Assembly (NCBI RefSeq): GCF_009928485.1
Contig: NZ_JAABNP010000012.1
Span: forward strand, 1-64,000
Source of the DNA: Clostridium sp. C2-6-12
GTDB taxonomy: Bacteria > Bacillota > Clostridia > Clostridiales > Clostridiaceae
Length of the DNA stretch: 64,000 bases
Reading direction: 5' to 3'
Below, piece after piece: positions 31,638 through 41,126 of this stretch. Position 1 is the stretch's first letter; each line of letters opens with the position of its first letter. The position numbers and the translations under genes were made by a program. The notes under the pieces were generated by a model. That model was not told the origin of the DNA. It saw nothing but the letters and a program-made list of their open reading frames with translations, and did not search any database.

Positions 31638-32723
31638 ATGGAGGAATGTATAAAAAAGAAGTTAGATGAAAGAAATAATACAATAATTGAAGCAATTATT
31701 AAAAAGGCAAAAGTTGTATGTCCTGGAGCAATTGCTTTAATAGGAATTGCAGGTTCCTTTCATTCTGGTGACATATATGAAAAATCTGATTTAGATTTAT
31801 GTATAGTTATTAATGATGGTAGTGGTTGGAAAATAGCATCATGTTTTATTTTAGAGGATGTGGCCTTTGATATATACTGTACTCCTTGGGAAAGGCTTGA
31901 GGAAATGTCAGAATATAATAATCCATATGTTACAAAATTACTTGAACTAGATATTGTATATTGTGATGATGAGAAATATATGCAAAAATATATGGAATTA
32001 AGATCAAAAGTTACAAGTAAATTAAATGAAGAATATTCAATAAAAGATAATGAGAAAGCTGAAAAATTTGTTGATGATGCAAGTAAAGAATATGCAAATA
32101 TAATGCTCAGTAATAATTACGGAGAATGCAGATATGCAGTAGCGGAGATGTTATATTATATAGAGTTTGCTATTTATATGTATAATAAGGCATATATTAA
32201 AAGAGGTATTAAAAGAATTCCTGAAGAAATTTCTACAATGAAACATCTACCAATGGAGTTTAATAAGTTATACTCCGATTTAATTAAAGCAGATAGTGTT
32301 GAAAATTCTAAAGAAGTAGCAACAATGTTAATGAAAACTCTAAAAGAATTTGCAAAGGAAATGAAGAATAAAGTAATTTCAAAAAAGGAAATCTCAGAAG
32401 AGGATATTAAAGGCACTTATGAAGAAATTTATTCTAATTGGAAAAATAAAATGTATCATAGTGCTGATAAAGGAAATGCTTATTTATCTCTTATGACTGC
32501 TGCAAGCTGCCAACAATTTTATGATGAGATGTATAGCCAGTATAATATTGACAGGATAGACCTTATGAAAAATATAACATCAAATAACTTGAATTTTATG
32601 GCAGAAATGTTTGACAATGCAATGGAGGAATATAAAAAGAACTATGACAAATTAGGTGCTGAAATTAAATATTACAAAAGCTTGGAGGAATTCGAAGAAA
32701 TGTATTTAGGAGAAGTTAAATAA
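31638..32723 (+). CDS. nucleotidyltransferase domain protein
   Basis: A 361-residue protein with the Pol-beta-type nucleotidyltransferase motif GIAGSFHSGDIYEKSDLDLC (GS...DxD) and a third acidic residue in VAFDIYC. The C-terminal 230 residues are helical and could bind the substrate, as in aminoglycoside-type or MNT nucleotidyltransferases. AAGGGGGAG precedes the ATG. No HEPN partner is adjacent, although the helical C-terminus may play that part. The substrate is unknown. Confidence 0.7.
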   Translation: MEECIKKKLDERNNTIIEAIIKKAKVVCPGAIALIGIAGSFHSGDIYEKSDLDLCIVINDGSGWKIASCFILEDVAFDIYCTPWERLEEMSEYNNPYVTKLLELDIVYCDDEKYMQKYMELRSKVTSKLNEEYSIKDNEKAEKFVDDASKEYANIMLSNNYGECRYAVAEMLYYIEFAIYMYNKAYIKRGIKRIPEEISTMKHLPMEFNKLYSDLIKADSVENSKEVATMLMKTLKEFAKEMKNKVISKKEISEEDIKGTYEEIYSNWKNKMYHSADKGNAYLSLMTAASCQQFYDEMYSQYNIDRIDLMKNITSNNLNFMAEMFDNAMEEYKKNYDKLGAEIKYYKSLEEFEEMYLGEVK

Positions 32724-32726
32724 TAA

Positions 32727-32777
32727 AAATGTTCTTTAAAAATTGAAGGTTGCTATATTTATCAAACATGCTATAAT
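32727..32777 (+). promoter_or_regulatory. repeated promoter element, copy 3
   Basis: AAATGTTCTTTAAAAATTGAA, shortened here as AATGTTCTTT and AATTGAA, followed by the extended -10 box TGCTATAAT (TATAAT 32772-32777). Confidence 0.55.
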
Positions 32778-32817
32778 AGCTATAATATTAATGGAAATTT
32801 ATGGAGGTTGATTTTAT

Positions 32818-33150
32818 ATGGATAAAGCAATTGAAGATTATATTGAAAAATTCAGCGAAGAAATAAAAAAACTTTTTTATCATATGCGGGAACTTGTTAT
32901 TAAAAGTGTTCCTTGTGAAATTGAAGAAAAGTTATGGGCAAAATTACCTAGTTTTTATGTAGGAGAAAAATTTATTCGAATTATACCCTTTAAAGATCAT
33001 ATAAATATTGAAGCAGTGGCTATTATGAAACATAAACACCAATTAGAACAATTTAAGTTAACACCAAAAGGCATGCTGCAGATTTATCTTAATCAGGAGA
33101 TACCAAGCGAGATTTTAACTGGAATTTTCAATGAAACACTTATTGGATAA
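32818..33150 (+). CDS. DUF1801 family protein
   Basis: A 110-residue protein of the DUF1801/YdhG (frataxin-like) fold. The conserved parts are VPCEIEEKLWAKLPSFYVGE, then FIRIIPFKDHINIEAVAIM and YLNQEIP. The family includes proposed iron chaperones and small-molecule binding proteins, but the role is not established. TGGAGG precedes the ATG. A broken piece of a second copy lies at 35600. Confidence 0.7.
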   Translation: MDKAIEDYIEKFSEEIKKLFYHMRELVIKSVPCEIEEKLWAKLPSFYVGEKFIRIIPFKDHINIEAVAIMKHKHQLEQFKLTPKGMLQIYLNQEIPSEILTGIFNETLIG

Positions 33151-33166
33151 ATTCATAATTATATAT

Positions 33167-33208
33167 AAATAAAAGCTCAGATTAAACTAAGATGAGCTTT
33201 TATTTTTA
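33167..33208 (+). terminator. rho-independent terminator
   Basis: AAATAAAAGCTCA and TGAGCTTTTATTT form a perfect 13-bp stem, followed by TTTAC. Confidence 0.8.
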
Positions 33209-33328
33209 CTTTACAAAAGAATATATGTTCGATATAATTGATTCTAAAGAACGTACGTTTGGGAAATCTGAATGTTAACTAAAGGATAAAAAATGCAGTA
33301 GAAGCGTTAGAATAGAAAAATAAGCTAA

Positions 33329-33571
33329 ATGAAATGGGTGGGCGTTTTGGAAGAACTAAATAATGAATTTACTGAAATAAAATCTGATTTTAGAGGAAGG
33401 TTTGAAGGGGGAAATACAAATTTAATTAATTTATTAGAGAAATATTTAGAAAAGAATTATTATGAATTTTATAATGAAAATAATTTAAATATTGTTTTTC
33501 AAAAAGCTAGGGAAGACAAAAATATTGAAATAAAAATAGTGGATACTATTAGCAAATTTATTTTAAATTGA
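33329..33571 (+). CDS. hypothetical 80-residue protein
   Basis: A small acidic, Asn-rich protein predicted to be mostly helical, with no membrane segment or motif I recognise. The ATG at 33329 has no strong site; a TTG at 33347 lies seven bases after GGGTGGG and may be the real start. It is isolated between two intergenic repeats, so it could be a relic. Confidence 0.35.
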   Translation: MKWVGVLEELNNEFTEIKSDFRGRFEGGNTNLINLLEKYLEKNYYEFYNENNLNIVFQKAREDKNIEIKIVDTISKFILN

Positions 33572-33660
33572 AATCTCAATAAAAAAAACTAAAGCAAATT
33601 TATGATAGGAAATGTAATAATTTCTTGAGATTAACAAGTTTTTTGTTTTATAGTATTAAC

Positions 33661-33784
33661 TTGGAAAGAACAATTATATTAATTCTTTCCTTTGAATATA
33701 TGTATATTTACATCTATAATTTTATTATATGTAAATGAGAATAAAGCCAAGATTTAAATATAACATTGCTTAATGGAATGTTAT
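33661..33784. repeat. dispersed intergenic repeat, copy 2
   Basis: It aligns with 31434-31562 over about 125 bases. GGAAAGAA/TTCTTTCC forms the stem, and the TTCTTTCCTTTGAAT, TTTACAT, TATAATTTTATTAT and GTAAATG blocks are kept in the same order. Confidence 0.6.
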
Positions 33785-33848
33785 AAAATTTGCATAAATA
33801 GCAAATTGTGAAATGATTTTATTCAAGTATATTTGGGAAGGAAGGATA

Positions 33849-34751
33849 ATGATGATAACTTTTCGTTTGTTCAAAGAAAATTATGTGGAAAAGATTGGTA
33901 GCTTTTTTGGTTACTTTGCAAAATCTAATATTGAAGTTAATAGCTGCCGCAAGGTAGCGTGGGACTGCTTTTCAAAACATCCCTGTTTTGAAATGTTTCA
34001 TCCTGAAAAAATTGGTATATGGGAAGATGAAGGTGAAATAGTAGGAGTAGTTAGGCTTGAAAGTCCTTGGGATGGAGGAGTGTTTATAGATGTTAAACCT
34101 GAATATGAAGAGCTTCATGGCCAGTTGATACACTATGCTGAAGAATCCTTTGCAGGTATAGATGATGCTGGCAATAAATACTTAAATGTATTTCTGCGTG
34201 AGTCGGACAAGCTGGAAGAAGCATTAAAGGCAAATGGATATAGCAGAGGCGGAGGAATGAAAATGTTTTCTTTCGATCTAACTGAGGCAATACCTACTGC
34301 CGAAATTCCATCAGGATTTCAGCTAAAATCTCTTGAAGAAGTATACAGTTTTGATAAATTAAATGAACTGTTATGGAGGGCTTTTAATTATGATGGGGAG
34401 CCACCTGCTTTCGATGATGATGTCTATTTACCTATAAAGCATGCATGGTTAGATTACAAACGAGATATATGTATTGCTGCAATAGCTCTAGACAATAGTT
34501 ATGCAGCATTTTGTGGCATGTGGTTTGATGAAGATACAAAATCAGTTTTTATTGAGCCGCTGGCAACTGCAGAAAAGTATAGAAATAATGGTCTTGCAAG
34601 AGCTTGTATATATAAGTCAATGGAAATATGCAAAAGCCTTGGTGCAAAAATTGTTTATGTTGAACCAGATGATATAGCCTTGGAATGGTATAAAAAGATA
34701 GGTTTTAAAGAGGCATTTAAAGGTTATTGCTGGAATAAAAATAATATTTAA
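33849..34751 (+). CDS. GNAT family acetyltransferase with N-terminal extension
   Basis: A 300-residue protein. The C-terminal GNAT domain (about 165-295) has IEPLATAEKYRNNGLARACI (acetyl-CoA loop) and ALEWYKKIGF. The first 150 residues look like a degenerate GNAT copy (EIVGVVRLESPWDGGVFIDV). GGAAGGAAGG lies just before the ATG pair at 33849/33852; either may be used. The base composition is slightly less AT-rich than its neighbours. The substrate is unknown. Confidence 0.75.
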   Translation: MMITFRLFKENYVEKIGSFFGYFAKSNIEVNSCRKVAWDCFSKHPCFEMFHPEKIGIWEDEGEIVGVVRLESPWDGGVFIDVKPEYEELHGQLIHYAEESFAGIDDAGNKYLNVFLRESDKLEEALKANGYSRGGGMKMFSFDLTEAIPTAEIPSGFQLKSLEEVYSFDKLNELLWRAFNYDGEPPAFDDDVYLPIKHAWLDYKRDICIAAIALDNSYAAFCGMWFDEDTKSVFIEPLATAEKYRNNGLARACIYKSMEICKSLGAKIVYVEPDDIALEWYKKIGFKEAFKGYCWNKNNI

Positions 34752-34770
34752 ATATTATTTTTAAAAGCAT

Positions 34771-34822
34771 TTATTGCTAAATTAATATATGATTTATATA
34801 TGAATTTAGCAATATTTTTATA
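34771..34822 (+). terminator. rho-independent terminator
   Basis: ATTGCTAAATT and AATTTAGCAAT frame an AT-rich stem-loop (AATATATGA/ATATATG inside), followed by ATTTTTAT. Confidence 0.75.
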
Positions 34823-34901
34823 TTTATAATTACCTAGTGTATAATCAAATAAATGGATATTTGTAAATTATTGTGAAGTAACAAAAGGGGGAAATAGTAA
34901 G

Positions 34902-35543
34902 ATGAAAAAAGAATTTGGAAGTATGCCAATTAATTTAAAAGAAGAATGGGAGGGAGAGTTTTCAAGTTTTTCCTGGCAGGATTTTGTAACAGCTATCCCT
35001 TCAACATTATTTTTAGTTACAACATATAAAGATAATGAAAGAGAAAATGCTTGTCTACAATCTTGGTCAACCTTTGTTGGTGATGGAGGGGAGTTCATTT
35101 GTATTCTTGGTTCAGTATCAAAAAGAGGACATTTATATAAGAGTCTTTTGGATACAAAAGAGTGTGTATTAAATTTCCCATCAGCAGATATTTATAAAAA
35201 ATGTGAGGAAACCATTATTCATAATGGATATGATGATGATGAAATAACCATGTCAGGTCTTACAGCAGAAAAAGCAATGACTGTATATGCGCCAAGGATT
35301 AAAGAGTGCTTTTTGAATATTGAATGTGAACTTTTGTGGGAAAAAGAACATTTTGAAGGATGTAGAGATGTAGTTGTTGCACTAAAGGCTAAACATATTT
35401 CAATGGATGAGGACTTTTTTGATGAAAACAATAAAGGCAGATATGGCAGAACAGGTCTTATGTATAATATTAATTCGCCAAAGAACCCTGAAACAGGAGA
35501 AACGTATGGAACTTGTTTTGGTGCAATAGAGAAATATAAATAA
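34902..35543 (+). CDS. flavin reductase-like FMN-binding protein
   Basis: A 213-residue split-barrel protein of the flavin reductase family. Typical features are AIPSTLFLVTTYKDNERENA near residue 31, WSTFVGDGGEFICILG, and SVSKRGHLYKSL (FMN phosphate contact), with the C-terminal RYGRTGLMYNIN. It binds FMN and likely transfers electrons in an anaerobic redox pathway. GGGGG followed by an A-rich spacer precedes the ATG. Confidence 0.75.
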   Translation: MKKEFGSMPINLKEEWEGEFSSFSWQDFVTAIPSTLFLVTTYKDNERENACLQSWSTFVGDGGEFICILGSVSKRGHLYKSLLDTKECVLNFPSADIYKKCEETIIHNGYDDDEITMSGLTAEKAMTVYAPRIKECFLNIECELLWEKEHFEGCRDVVVALKAKHISMDEDFFDENNKGRYGRTGLMYNINSPKNPETGETYGTCFGAIEKYK

Positions 35544-35599
35544 TATATGTTGAAGATGCAAAATCAGTTTTGATTAAGGAATTAAGGAAAAGTCATGGT

Positions 35600-35653
35600 A
35601 AAATACCGAGTTTTTTTGTAGTAGAAAAATTCATTAGAATTATCCTGTCTATA
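35600..35653 (+). pseudogene. fragment of a DUF1801 gene
   Basis: The frame reads KIPSFFVVEKFIRIIL, matching KLPSFYVGEKFIRIIP of the intact DUF1801 protein at 32818. No start, and the sequence diverges right after. It runs into the next gene's ribosome binding site. Confidence 0.55.
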
Positions 35654-35693
35654 AATTATCGCGTATTAAAGATTGCTTTTGGAGGATAAGTAT

Positions 35694-36575
35694 ATGAGCA
35701 AATATTTGTTTCAACAGGTAAGGGACGACTATTTCTCCACTCATTATGGAATATATGGCACTAACATTTATATGAATATTGATTGGAAGGAAGTTTTAGA
35801 AAGTTGTGCTCCAAAAGGTAATGGAACACTTATATTCAAAGACAGTGTGCCAATTGGTGGAATAATCATTCATAATAACCATTTTTCTTCACCTTTTTTA
35901 ATTCCACCATTCTGCCACACAGAAGAATTTTGGCACACAGTTATAAATTATTCAAAGAAAAATAGTAAAAATGAAATTTTATATTTTGATAATATACCAG
36001 AGAGCCATGTTGATGCACTAATATCACTTGGAGCTACAAAAAGATGGGCTGAACGGAGGATGTATAGACCAACAGCTGAATTTAAAATAAAACTAAATGA
36101 TGATTTTTATTTTACAACGCCAAAAGAAATTGATAAGGATGAAATAATACAGGTTGTGTATGAAGCCCATTTAAATGGACATACTTTCAAAGTATATGGA
36201 GATCCAGGTATTTCTTATACTGAAGGAGAAATCAATAGGCGTTTTGTTTTATTTTCACAGACCAACACACTACATTTTGGAACAATAGTTAAAACCAAAG
36301 ATACAAACAAAATTATTGCTGTGTGCATAGCAGGAATTTATCCAGATTCCCAAAATAATTTTTCAACAATCAATCAGGTTTCTGTATTGCCAGAATATAG
36401 GAGGCAAGGCATTGCACAAGCAATGATGATGAATTCAATAAATATTGCACATACAATTTCTCCTGTTATTGGTTTAGGTGTTTTGGTTGGGAATCCAGCA
36501 GAATTGTTATATAAAAAACTTGGTTTCATTGAGGGACCACCATATTTTAGTTTGACATATGAAAAATTAGTATAA
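35694..36575 (+). CDS. GNAT family acetyltransferase
   Basis: A 293-residue protein. The C-terminal GNAT core has TINQVSVLPEYRRQGIAQAM (acetyl-CoA loop) and PAELLYKKLGFIEGP. The N-terminal 140 residues form an additional domain. The ATG at 35694 has TTGGAGG eight bases upstream. An AraC regulator follows 126 bases later on the same strand. The substrate is unknown. Confidence 0.75.
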   Translation: MSKYLFQQVRDDYFSTHYGIYGTNIYMNIDWKEVLESCAPKGNGTLIFKDSVPIGGIIIHNNHFSSPFLIPPFCHTEEFWHTVINYSKKNSKNEILYFDNIPESHVDALISLGATKRWAERRMYRPTAEFKIKLNDDFYFTTPKEIDKDEIIQVVYEAHLNGHTFKVYGDPGISYTEGEINRRFVLFSQTNTLHFGTIVKTKDTNKIIAVCIAGIYPDSQNNFSTINQVSVLPEYRRQGIAQAMMMNSINIAHTISPVIGLGVLVGNPAELLYKKLGFIEGPPYFSLTYEKLV

Positions 36576-36613
36576 TTTTTCTTTATATTTCTTTAAAAAT
36601 TTAATAAAATAAC

Positions 36614-36627
36614 AGATACTAGTATCT
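36614..36627 (+). promoter_or_regulatory. palindrome before the AraC gene
   Basis: AGATACTAGTATCT is a perfect 14-base palindrome, followed ten bases later by a partial repeat TACTAGTG. A candidate operator. Confidence 0.45.
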
Positions 36628-36701
36628 ATGTACTAGTGTTAAATTATACTTATACTATTCAAACTAGAATTATAATGAAGCAATTGGTGGGGATATATAT
36701 T

Positions 36702-37535
36702 ATGATTACAAACGAATTAGTAATTAAAGGTATTGATTACATAATGGAGCATTTAGAAGAAGAAATTTCAATTGAAGAGGTTGCAGATCATTGCCATTTA
36801 TCAAAATTTTATTTCAGTAGAGTTTTTAAGGCAGAAACAGGTGAAAGCATTTATGCTTTTATAAAACGATTAAAAATGGAACAAAGTGCTTTTAAACTTA
36901 AAACTGAAAAGAATAAATCTATTACGGATATTGGTTATGATTATGGATATAGTCCATCCAATTACAGCTCAGCATTTAAAAAGCAAAATAATATTTCTCC
37001 AGTTAAATATAGAAGTGACAAACATTTAGATTGGGTACTAAATCCTTTTTATAATGATAAGATTGCTAGATTTGAATCATTTGAAGAATATGACAAGCAA
37101 GTTAGTATACAGGAACTTGAGGATTTTAAGGTTATATATGAAAGATATATTGGAAATTATATTGAACTTAAGAATAACTGGCAGGATTTTTTAGAAAAGT
37201 ATAAGGATTATTTTAAAGAAGACACTATTTTAATTGAAAGATCTTATGCTGATCCTACCTTTACTAGTGTAGATAAATGTTTATATGATATTTGTATGAC
37301 AGTAGATAAAGATTGTGCTTTGGATAATATTACAACTATTTTAGGTGGCAAATATGCTGTTTATCGTTTTGATGGTTTTGTACAAGATATTTTTACTGTA
37401 TTTCAAGGCCTATTTAATGTATGGCTGACAGAAAGTGGCTATGAAATGGATGAAAGATATGGTTTGAATATTTATAGAAACATTGACTGGGAAAATCTTA
37501 ATGTTGTTATGGATTTATGTATACCAATTAAATAG
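36702..37535 (+). CDS. AraC family regulator with GyrI-like effector domain
   Basis: A 277-residue protein. The AraC helix-turn-helix pair covers about 5-100 (HLSKFYFSRVFKAETGESIY, then ITDIGYDYGYSPSNYSSAFK). The GyrI-like domain follows (about 125-275, ending VVMDLCIPIK). The ATG at 36702 has GGTGGGG about nine bases upstream; two earlier in-frame ATGs lack a site. Its promoter region contains the palindrome at 36614. Confidence 0.8.
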   Translation: MITNELVIKGIDYIMEHLEEEISIEEVADHCHLSKFYFSRVFKAETGESIYAFIKRLKMEQSAFKLKTEKNKSITDIGYDYGYSPSNYSSAFKKQNNISPVKYRSDKHLDWVLNPFYNDKIARFESFEEYDKQVSIQELEDFKVIYERYIGNYIELKNNWQDFLEKYKDYFKEDTILIERSYADPTFTSVDKCLYDICMTVDKDCALDNITTILGGKYAVYRFDGFVQDIFTVFQGLFNVWLTESGYEMDERYGLNIYRNIDWENLNVVMDLCIPIK

Positions 37536-37558
37536 AGCAAGAATTCAGAAGTTTATAA

Positions 37559-37630
37559 ACAGACTTTCTAGTAAAATAAAAACTGTAGCAGGGATGTAGT
37601 TTTATTTTAAAGGAGTCTGTTTTTTGTTTT
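37559..37630 (+). terminator. rho-independent terminator
   Basis: ACAGACT and AAAATAAAAACTG pair with TAGTTTTATTTT and AGTCTGT in a long stem, followed by TTTTTGTTTT. Confidence 0.8.
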
Positions 37631-37745
37631 CATAAAATACGATGAATATAGAACTATTTTAATAAAAATACAAAGCTAGAATAAATTCAATTTAATGAAT
37701 ATACAATTAAAATCTAAATATAACATAAAAAATGGAGGAGTAAAA

Positions 37746-38294
37746 ATGTTTGATATAAGAAAGATTCAAGAACAAGTTATTTACGGTGCAGTAAGAAGTG
37801 CAAGCAATGATCATATGGCTAAGGAAATAGTATATGGAAAAGATGAAGAGGCAAGAACAGAGGATAATTCTACATGGGTAAAAGCTACAATGAAGAGATT
37901 AGAAAACAATTTTGATAATATGACCATTAAGGAAATAAGAATGGGATGCCAGTGTGGATACGGAATGGATGGAAAATTAGAATTGGTGAAGTATCTAGTA
38001 AAATCTTCATCTAACATGAAGGAGTTTGGAAGTTTACCTAAGGCAAAAGCAGCAGGGTTATATTGTGAAGATGGAGAATTATATCTTCAATTTCATTCTT
38101 GTCCATGTCCAATGCTTGCAGAAGTGGATAGATTAGAGACAAATACTTGGTGTCAATGTACAACAGGTTATAGTAAAGTACTCTTTGAAAAAGCATTTGA
38201 GTGTAAAGTAGAAGTAGAGCTTTTAAAAAGCATAAAAATGGGGGATGATAAATGCCTTATGAAAATAATTCCACAAGGGACTATATGGAAATAA
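37746..38294 (+). CDS. cysteine-rich protein, ATC hydrolase/V4R-like
   Basis: A 182-residue cytosolic protein with cysteines in MGCQCGYGMDGK, HSCPCPML and TWCQCTTGYSKVLFEKAFE, ending in VEVELLKSIKMGDDKC. This C-terminal pattern (WC-C...GY...LFE, then GDD-C) resembles the L-2-amino-thiazoline-4-carboxylic acid hydrolase-like and DUF6144 proteins. The exact reaction is unknown. The ATG at 37746 has TGGAGGAG upstream. Confidence 0.6.
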   Translation: MFDIRKIQEQVIYGAVRSASNDHMAKEIVYGKDEEARTEDNSTWVKATMKRLENNFDNMTIKEIRMGCQCGYGMDGKLELVKYLVKSSSNMKEFGSLPKAKAAGLYCEDGELYLQFHSCPCPMLAEVDRLETNTWCQCTTGYSKVLFEKAFECKVEVELLKSIKMGDDKCLMKIIPQGTIWK

Positions 38295-38421
38295 AATAAT
38301 TTAGGGCGTACAATAAAAGAGTAGATTACTCTTAAGCAATTAAAATATACGTATATAAAATCCTAGAAAGAAGCTTAAGTGAATCAAGGTTTTAAAACTA
38401 TGGAGTAAGCGAGGTTTTTCA

Positions 38422-39021
38422 ATGAAGGAGAATACATATGATGATTTATTAATTAATCTTTTGAAAAGCAAAGAAATTTCTCTTGATAAGGAAAGTATAT
38501 CATCATTGCAAAATATTTTTAAAATAAAATCAATAAAAAAAGATATGTTTTTTTTACAAGAGGGTGAAGAATCTAATGAAATAGGGATAATTGTTAAGGG
38601 GATTTTTCGTTCCTATTATGTTGATACTATAGGAAATGATATAACAAAATATTTTTATAAGGAAGGTGGAGTATTATTTTCCTATGCGGCATATCTGTGT
38701 AAAAAAGAGTCTATGTACTATATACAAGCTTTAGAAGATAGTGAGGTTCTTGTTGCTAAAATTTCGGATTTTGAGAAAATAGTAGAAGGAAATTATAAGT
38801 TACTTTTATTTTATAAAAAAATGATTGATGGTTTTCTTATGATGAAAGAAGAACATGCGATTAGTTTTAAATTATTAGATAGCATGGGACGTTATAAACA
38901 ATTTCTTGATGTATATCCAGGATTGGAAAACCGACTTAAACAATGTCATATTGCTTCATATTTAGGAATAACTCCAGTATCACTTAGCAGAATAAGAAAA
39001 AAAATAAATCTTAACAAATGA
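38422..39021 (+). CDS. Crp/Fnr family transcriptional regulator
   Basis: A 199-residue regulator. The cyclic-nucleotide-binding-like beta barrel covers about 30-120 (FFLQEGEESNEIGIIVKGIF, DITKYFYKEGG). The C-terminal helix-turn-helix is HIASYLGITPVSLSRIRKKI. No cysteine set for an Fe-S cluster is present, so the signal is not the Fnr type. The upstream site is weak (GCGAGG). A short-chain dehydrogenase gene follows 65 bases downstream. Confidence 0.8.
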   Translation: MKENTYDDLLINLLKSKEISLDKESISSLQNIFKIKSIKKDMFFLQEGEESNEIGIIVKGIFRSYYVDTIGNDITKYFYKEGGVLFSYAAYLCKKESMYYIQALEDSEVLVAKISDFEKIVEGNYKLLLFYKKMIDGFLMMKEEHAISFKLLDSMGRYKQFLDVYPGLENRLKQCHIASYLGITPVSLSRIRKKINLNK

Positions 39022-39085
39022 TAATGCAGTTAACCTCCAAGTGGTTTATTATGTAAATAAATTTTGTTAATGGAGGTTGATTTTG

Positions 39086-39886
39086 ATGGAAAATGAAACA
39101 GTTATTTTAATTACAGGATGTTCTTCTGGTATTGGACGAGAGCTTTGTAAGGTTTTAAATGAGAAAGGATATACCGTTGTAGCAACAGCTAGAGAGGTGG
39201 AAACCTTAAAAGATTTGAAGGCAGCATTAAAGTTATCCGTAGATGTGACTAAGGAAGATTCTATTTCTGATGCAATAAATGAGATAATATCAAGGTTTAA
39301 AAAGATTGATATACTAGTAAATAATGCAGGATACTCGATTAGAGGTGCTTTAGAAGAAATTAATATAGATAGTGCAAAAGACATGTTTGATGTAAATGTA
39401 TTTGGAATAATTAATATGATTCAGGCAGTTGTTCCTGAAATGCGTAAGAAAGGATCTGGCAAAATTATTAATATTGGATCTATTTCAGGAAAATTTGTTC
39501 AACAAATAAATGGGACATATTGTGCTTCTAAATATGCAGTTGAAGCATTGAGTGATGCAATGCGTTTAGAATTACATAACTATAACATTCAATCAACTGT
39601 TATGGAACTTGGTCCAACAAAAACAAATTTTTTTAAAACCATGGCTAATAATTCAAAGGAGCTTATGTCAAATGCAAATTCTTTCTATTCGAACTTTTAT
39701 GAATCAGATGAAAAATATAGACATAGACAAAAGCTGACTTCCTCAAAAGGAGCAGCAGAGGCTATTACAGAAATACTTTTGAAAAAAAGGCTTAAATCAC
39801 GTTATAAAGTTGCTGTTCCATTTTCATATAATATGGCTGCGCATTTGCCTGATTTCTTAAGAGAATATATTATGAAAAAGCGTTAG
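39086..39886 (+). CDS. short-chain dehydrogenase/reductase
   Basis: A 266-residue classical SDR. Motifs: TGCSSGIGREL (cofactor loop), DILVNNAGYS, GSISG and YCASKYAVEAL (catalytic Tyr and Lys). The acidic VDVT suggests limited NAD/NADP discrimination from sequence. TGGAGG precedes the ATG at 39086. The length and the C-terminal part fit the DltE/YkvO-like oxidoreductases. The substrate is unknown. Confidence 0.85.
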   Translation: MENETVILITGCSSGIGRELCKVLNEKGYTVVATAREVETLKDLKAALKLSVDVTKEDSISDAINEIISRFKKIDILVNNAGYSIRGALEEINIDSAKDMFDVNVFGIINMIQAVVPEMRKKGSGKIINIGSISGKFVQQINGTYCASKYAVEALSDAMRLELHNYNIQSTVMELGPTKTNFFKTMANNSKELMSNANSFYSNFYESDEKYRHRQKLTSSKGAAEAITEILLKKRLKSRYKVAVPFSYNMAAHLPDFLREYIMKKR

Positions 39887-39946
39887 ATCTAGTAAAGAAA
39901 AATAGGAATCATATGATATAATTGTAAATATATAAAAATTTAACGG

Positions 39947-40783
39947 ATGGATAAATTGATGAACAAGAGAATTTATGAACCAGTCCAAATAAAACCCAGT
40001 TTTATTAGTTCATGCAATAAATTATATATAGAATTTATGCCAGCTGAAAATCTAAGGAAATATATATGCTGTTATTGGGTTTCGCCTATAATTAAAGATA
40101 TTAGTTTAAATCAAATACAAAGTGAAATAGTAGTGCCTGATGGATGTATTGACGTACTGTTTGGTAGCGATAAATATGGAGATGACTGTCGTAACATATT
40201 AGTTGGAACAATGAGTAAAAGCTCAATAGTTAATATGGATCATAGCAATATTGAAACCTTTGGTATTAGATTTTATCCTGGAGGATTGCAGGCCTTCATA
40301 AAAGAAAACTCTGATAAATTCACAGATAAAATGGAATTCATATATAATATAGAGCAAAATCTTTTTATAGAGTTTGGGAAAGAATTAAGTAGACTTGATA
40401 GCATTGAAAGCAAGATTAATTATGCTAATAAATATTTTACATTAAACATGAAAGAGTCAATACCTTGGGATAATGAATTTCAAAATGTACTTTACAGAAT
40501 ATATAAGGCAAGGGGAATAATAAAAATAAAGGATATTACAGAAGCAGAAGTAATAGGTGAAAAACAATTAAGGAGGATCTTTCATAGTAGAGTAGGTGTT
40601 AGTACAAAAACCTTTATAAAAATTGTGAGATTTCAAAATACTCTCAGGATAATGAATTTAAAAAAGGATAATAAAATTGTGAATTTTGCTATAGATGCAG
40701 GTTATTATGATGAATCTCATTTCATACATGAGTTTTATGAACTAACCAGCATGAATCCTTCAGAGTACATAACTAAAACATAG
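39947..40783 (+). CDS. AraC family regulator (DUF6597-type N-terminus)
   Basis: A protein of about 278 residues. The N-terminal cupin-like domain has CYWVSP, VVPDGCIDVLFG and FGIRFYPGGLQAF, typical of the DUF6597 sensor. The C-terminal AraC helix-turn-helix has GEKQLRRIFHSRVGVSTKTF and DAGYYDESHFIHEF. A second in-frame ATG at 39959 has the slightly better GGATGGA site. A truncated beta-lactamase-like gene follows at 40863. Confidence 0.75.
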   Translation: MDKLMNKRIYEPVQIKPSFISSCNKLYIEFMPAENLRKYICCYWVSPIIKDISLNQIQSEIVVPDGCIDVLFGSDKYGDDCRNILVGTMSKSSIVNMDHSNIETFGIRFYPGGLQAFIKENSDKFTDKMEFIYNIEQNLFIEFGKELSRLDSIESKINYANKYFTLNMKESIPWDNEFQNVLYRIYKARGIIKIKDITEAEVIGEKQLRRIFHSRVGVSTKTFIKIVRFQNTLRIMNLKKDNKIVNFAIDAGYYDESHFIHEFYELTSMNPSEYITKT

Positions 40784-40862
40784 CGTTGTCCGTTTTTTAC
40801 AATTAAGTTTAAAAAGAAGGCAGTATAATTTATCTCAAGTTACTTATAGAGGAGAGATAGTT

Positions 40863-41126
40863 ATGGAAGTATTAAATTATAAACTACTAAAATACATGGA
40901 TGCTTGGGCTAAGGCTGATAGATTTTCTGGAACTGTACTTGTTTCTAAGAAAGAGGATATTGTTCTTCAAAGCAGTTATGGCTACGCTAATGTGCAGTAT
41001 AAAATATTGAATAAGATAAATACAAAATATAAAATTGCAAGCTATACAAAGCAATTTACGGATATAAATAATGGAGGAGAACCAAGTTCAAGTTATAAAT
41101 TGAGCAGGTTCTCTTCGTTATTTTAG
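40863..41126 (+). pseudogene. truncated serine hydrolase (class C beta-lactamase-like)
   Basis: GAGGAGAG precedes the ATG. The first 66 residues match the start of a penicillin-binding-protein/beta-lactamase fold: FSGTVLVSKKEDIVLQSSYG, and KIASYTKQFTDI with the active-site SxxK. The frame then enters a GGAGAACC hairpin (41074-41124) and ends after 87 codons. Over 200 residues of the family are missing, so the product cannot be an active hydrolase. Confidence 0.7.
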
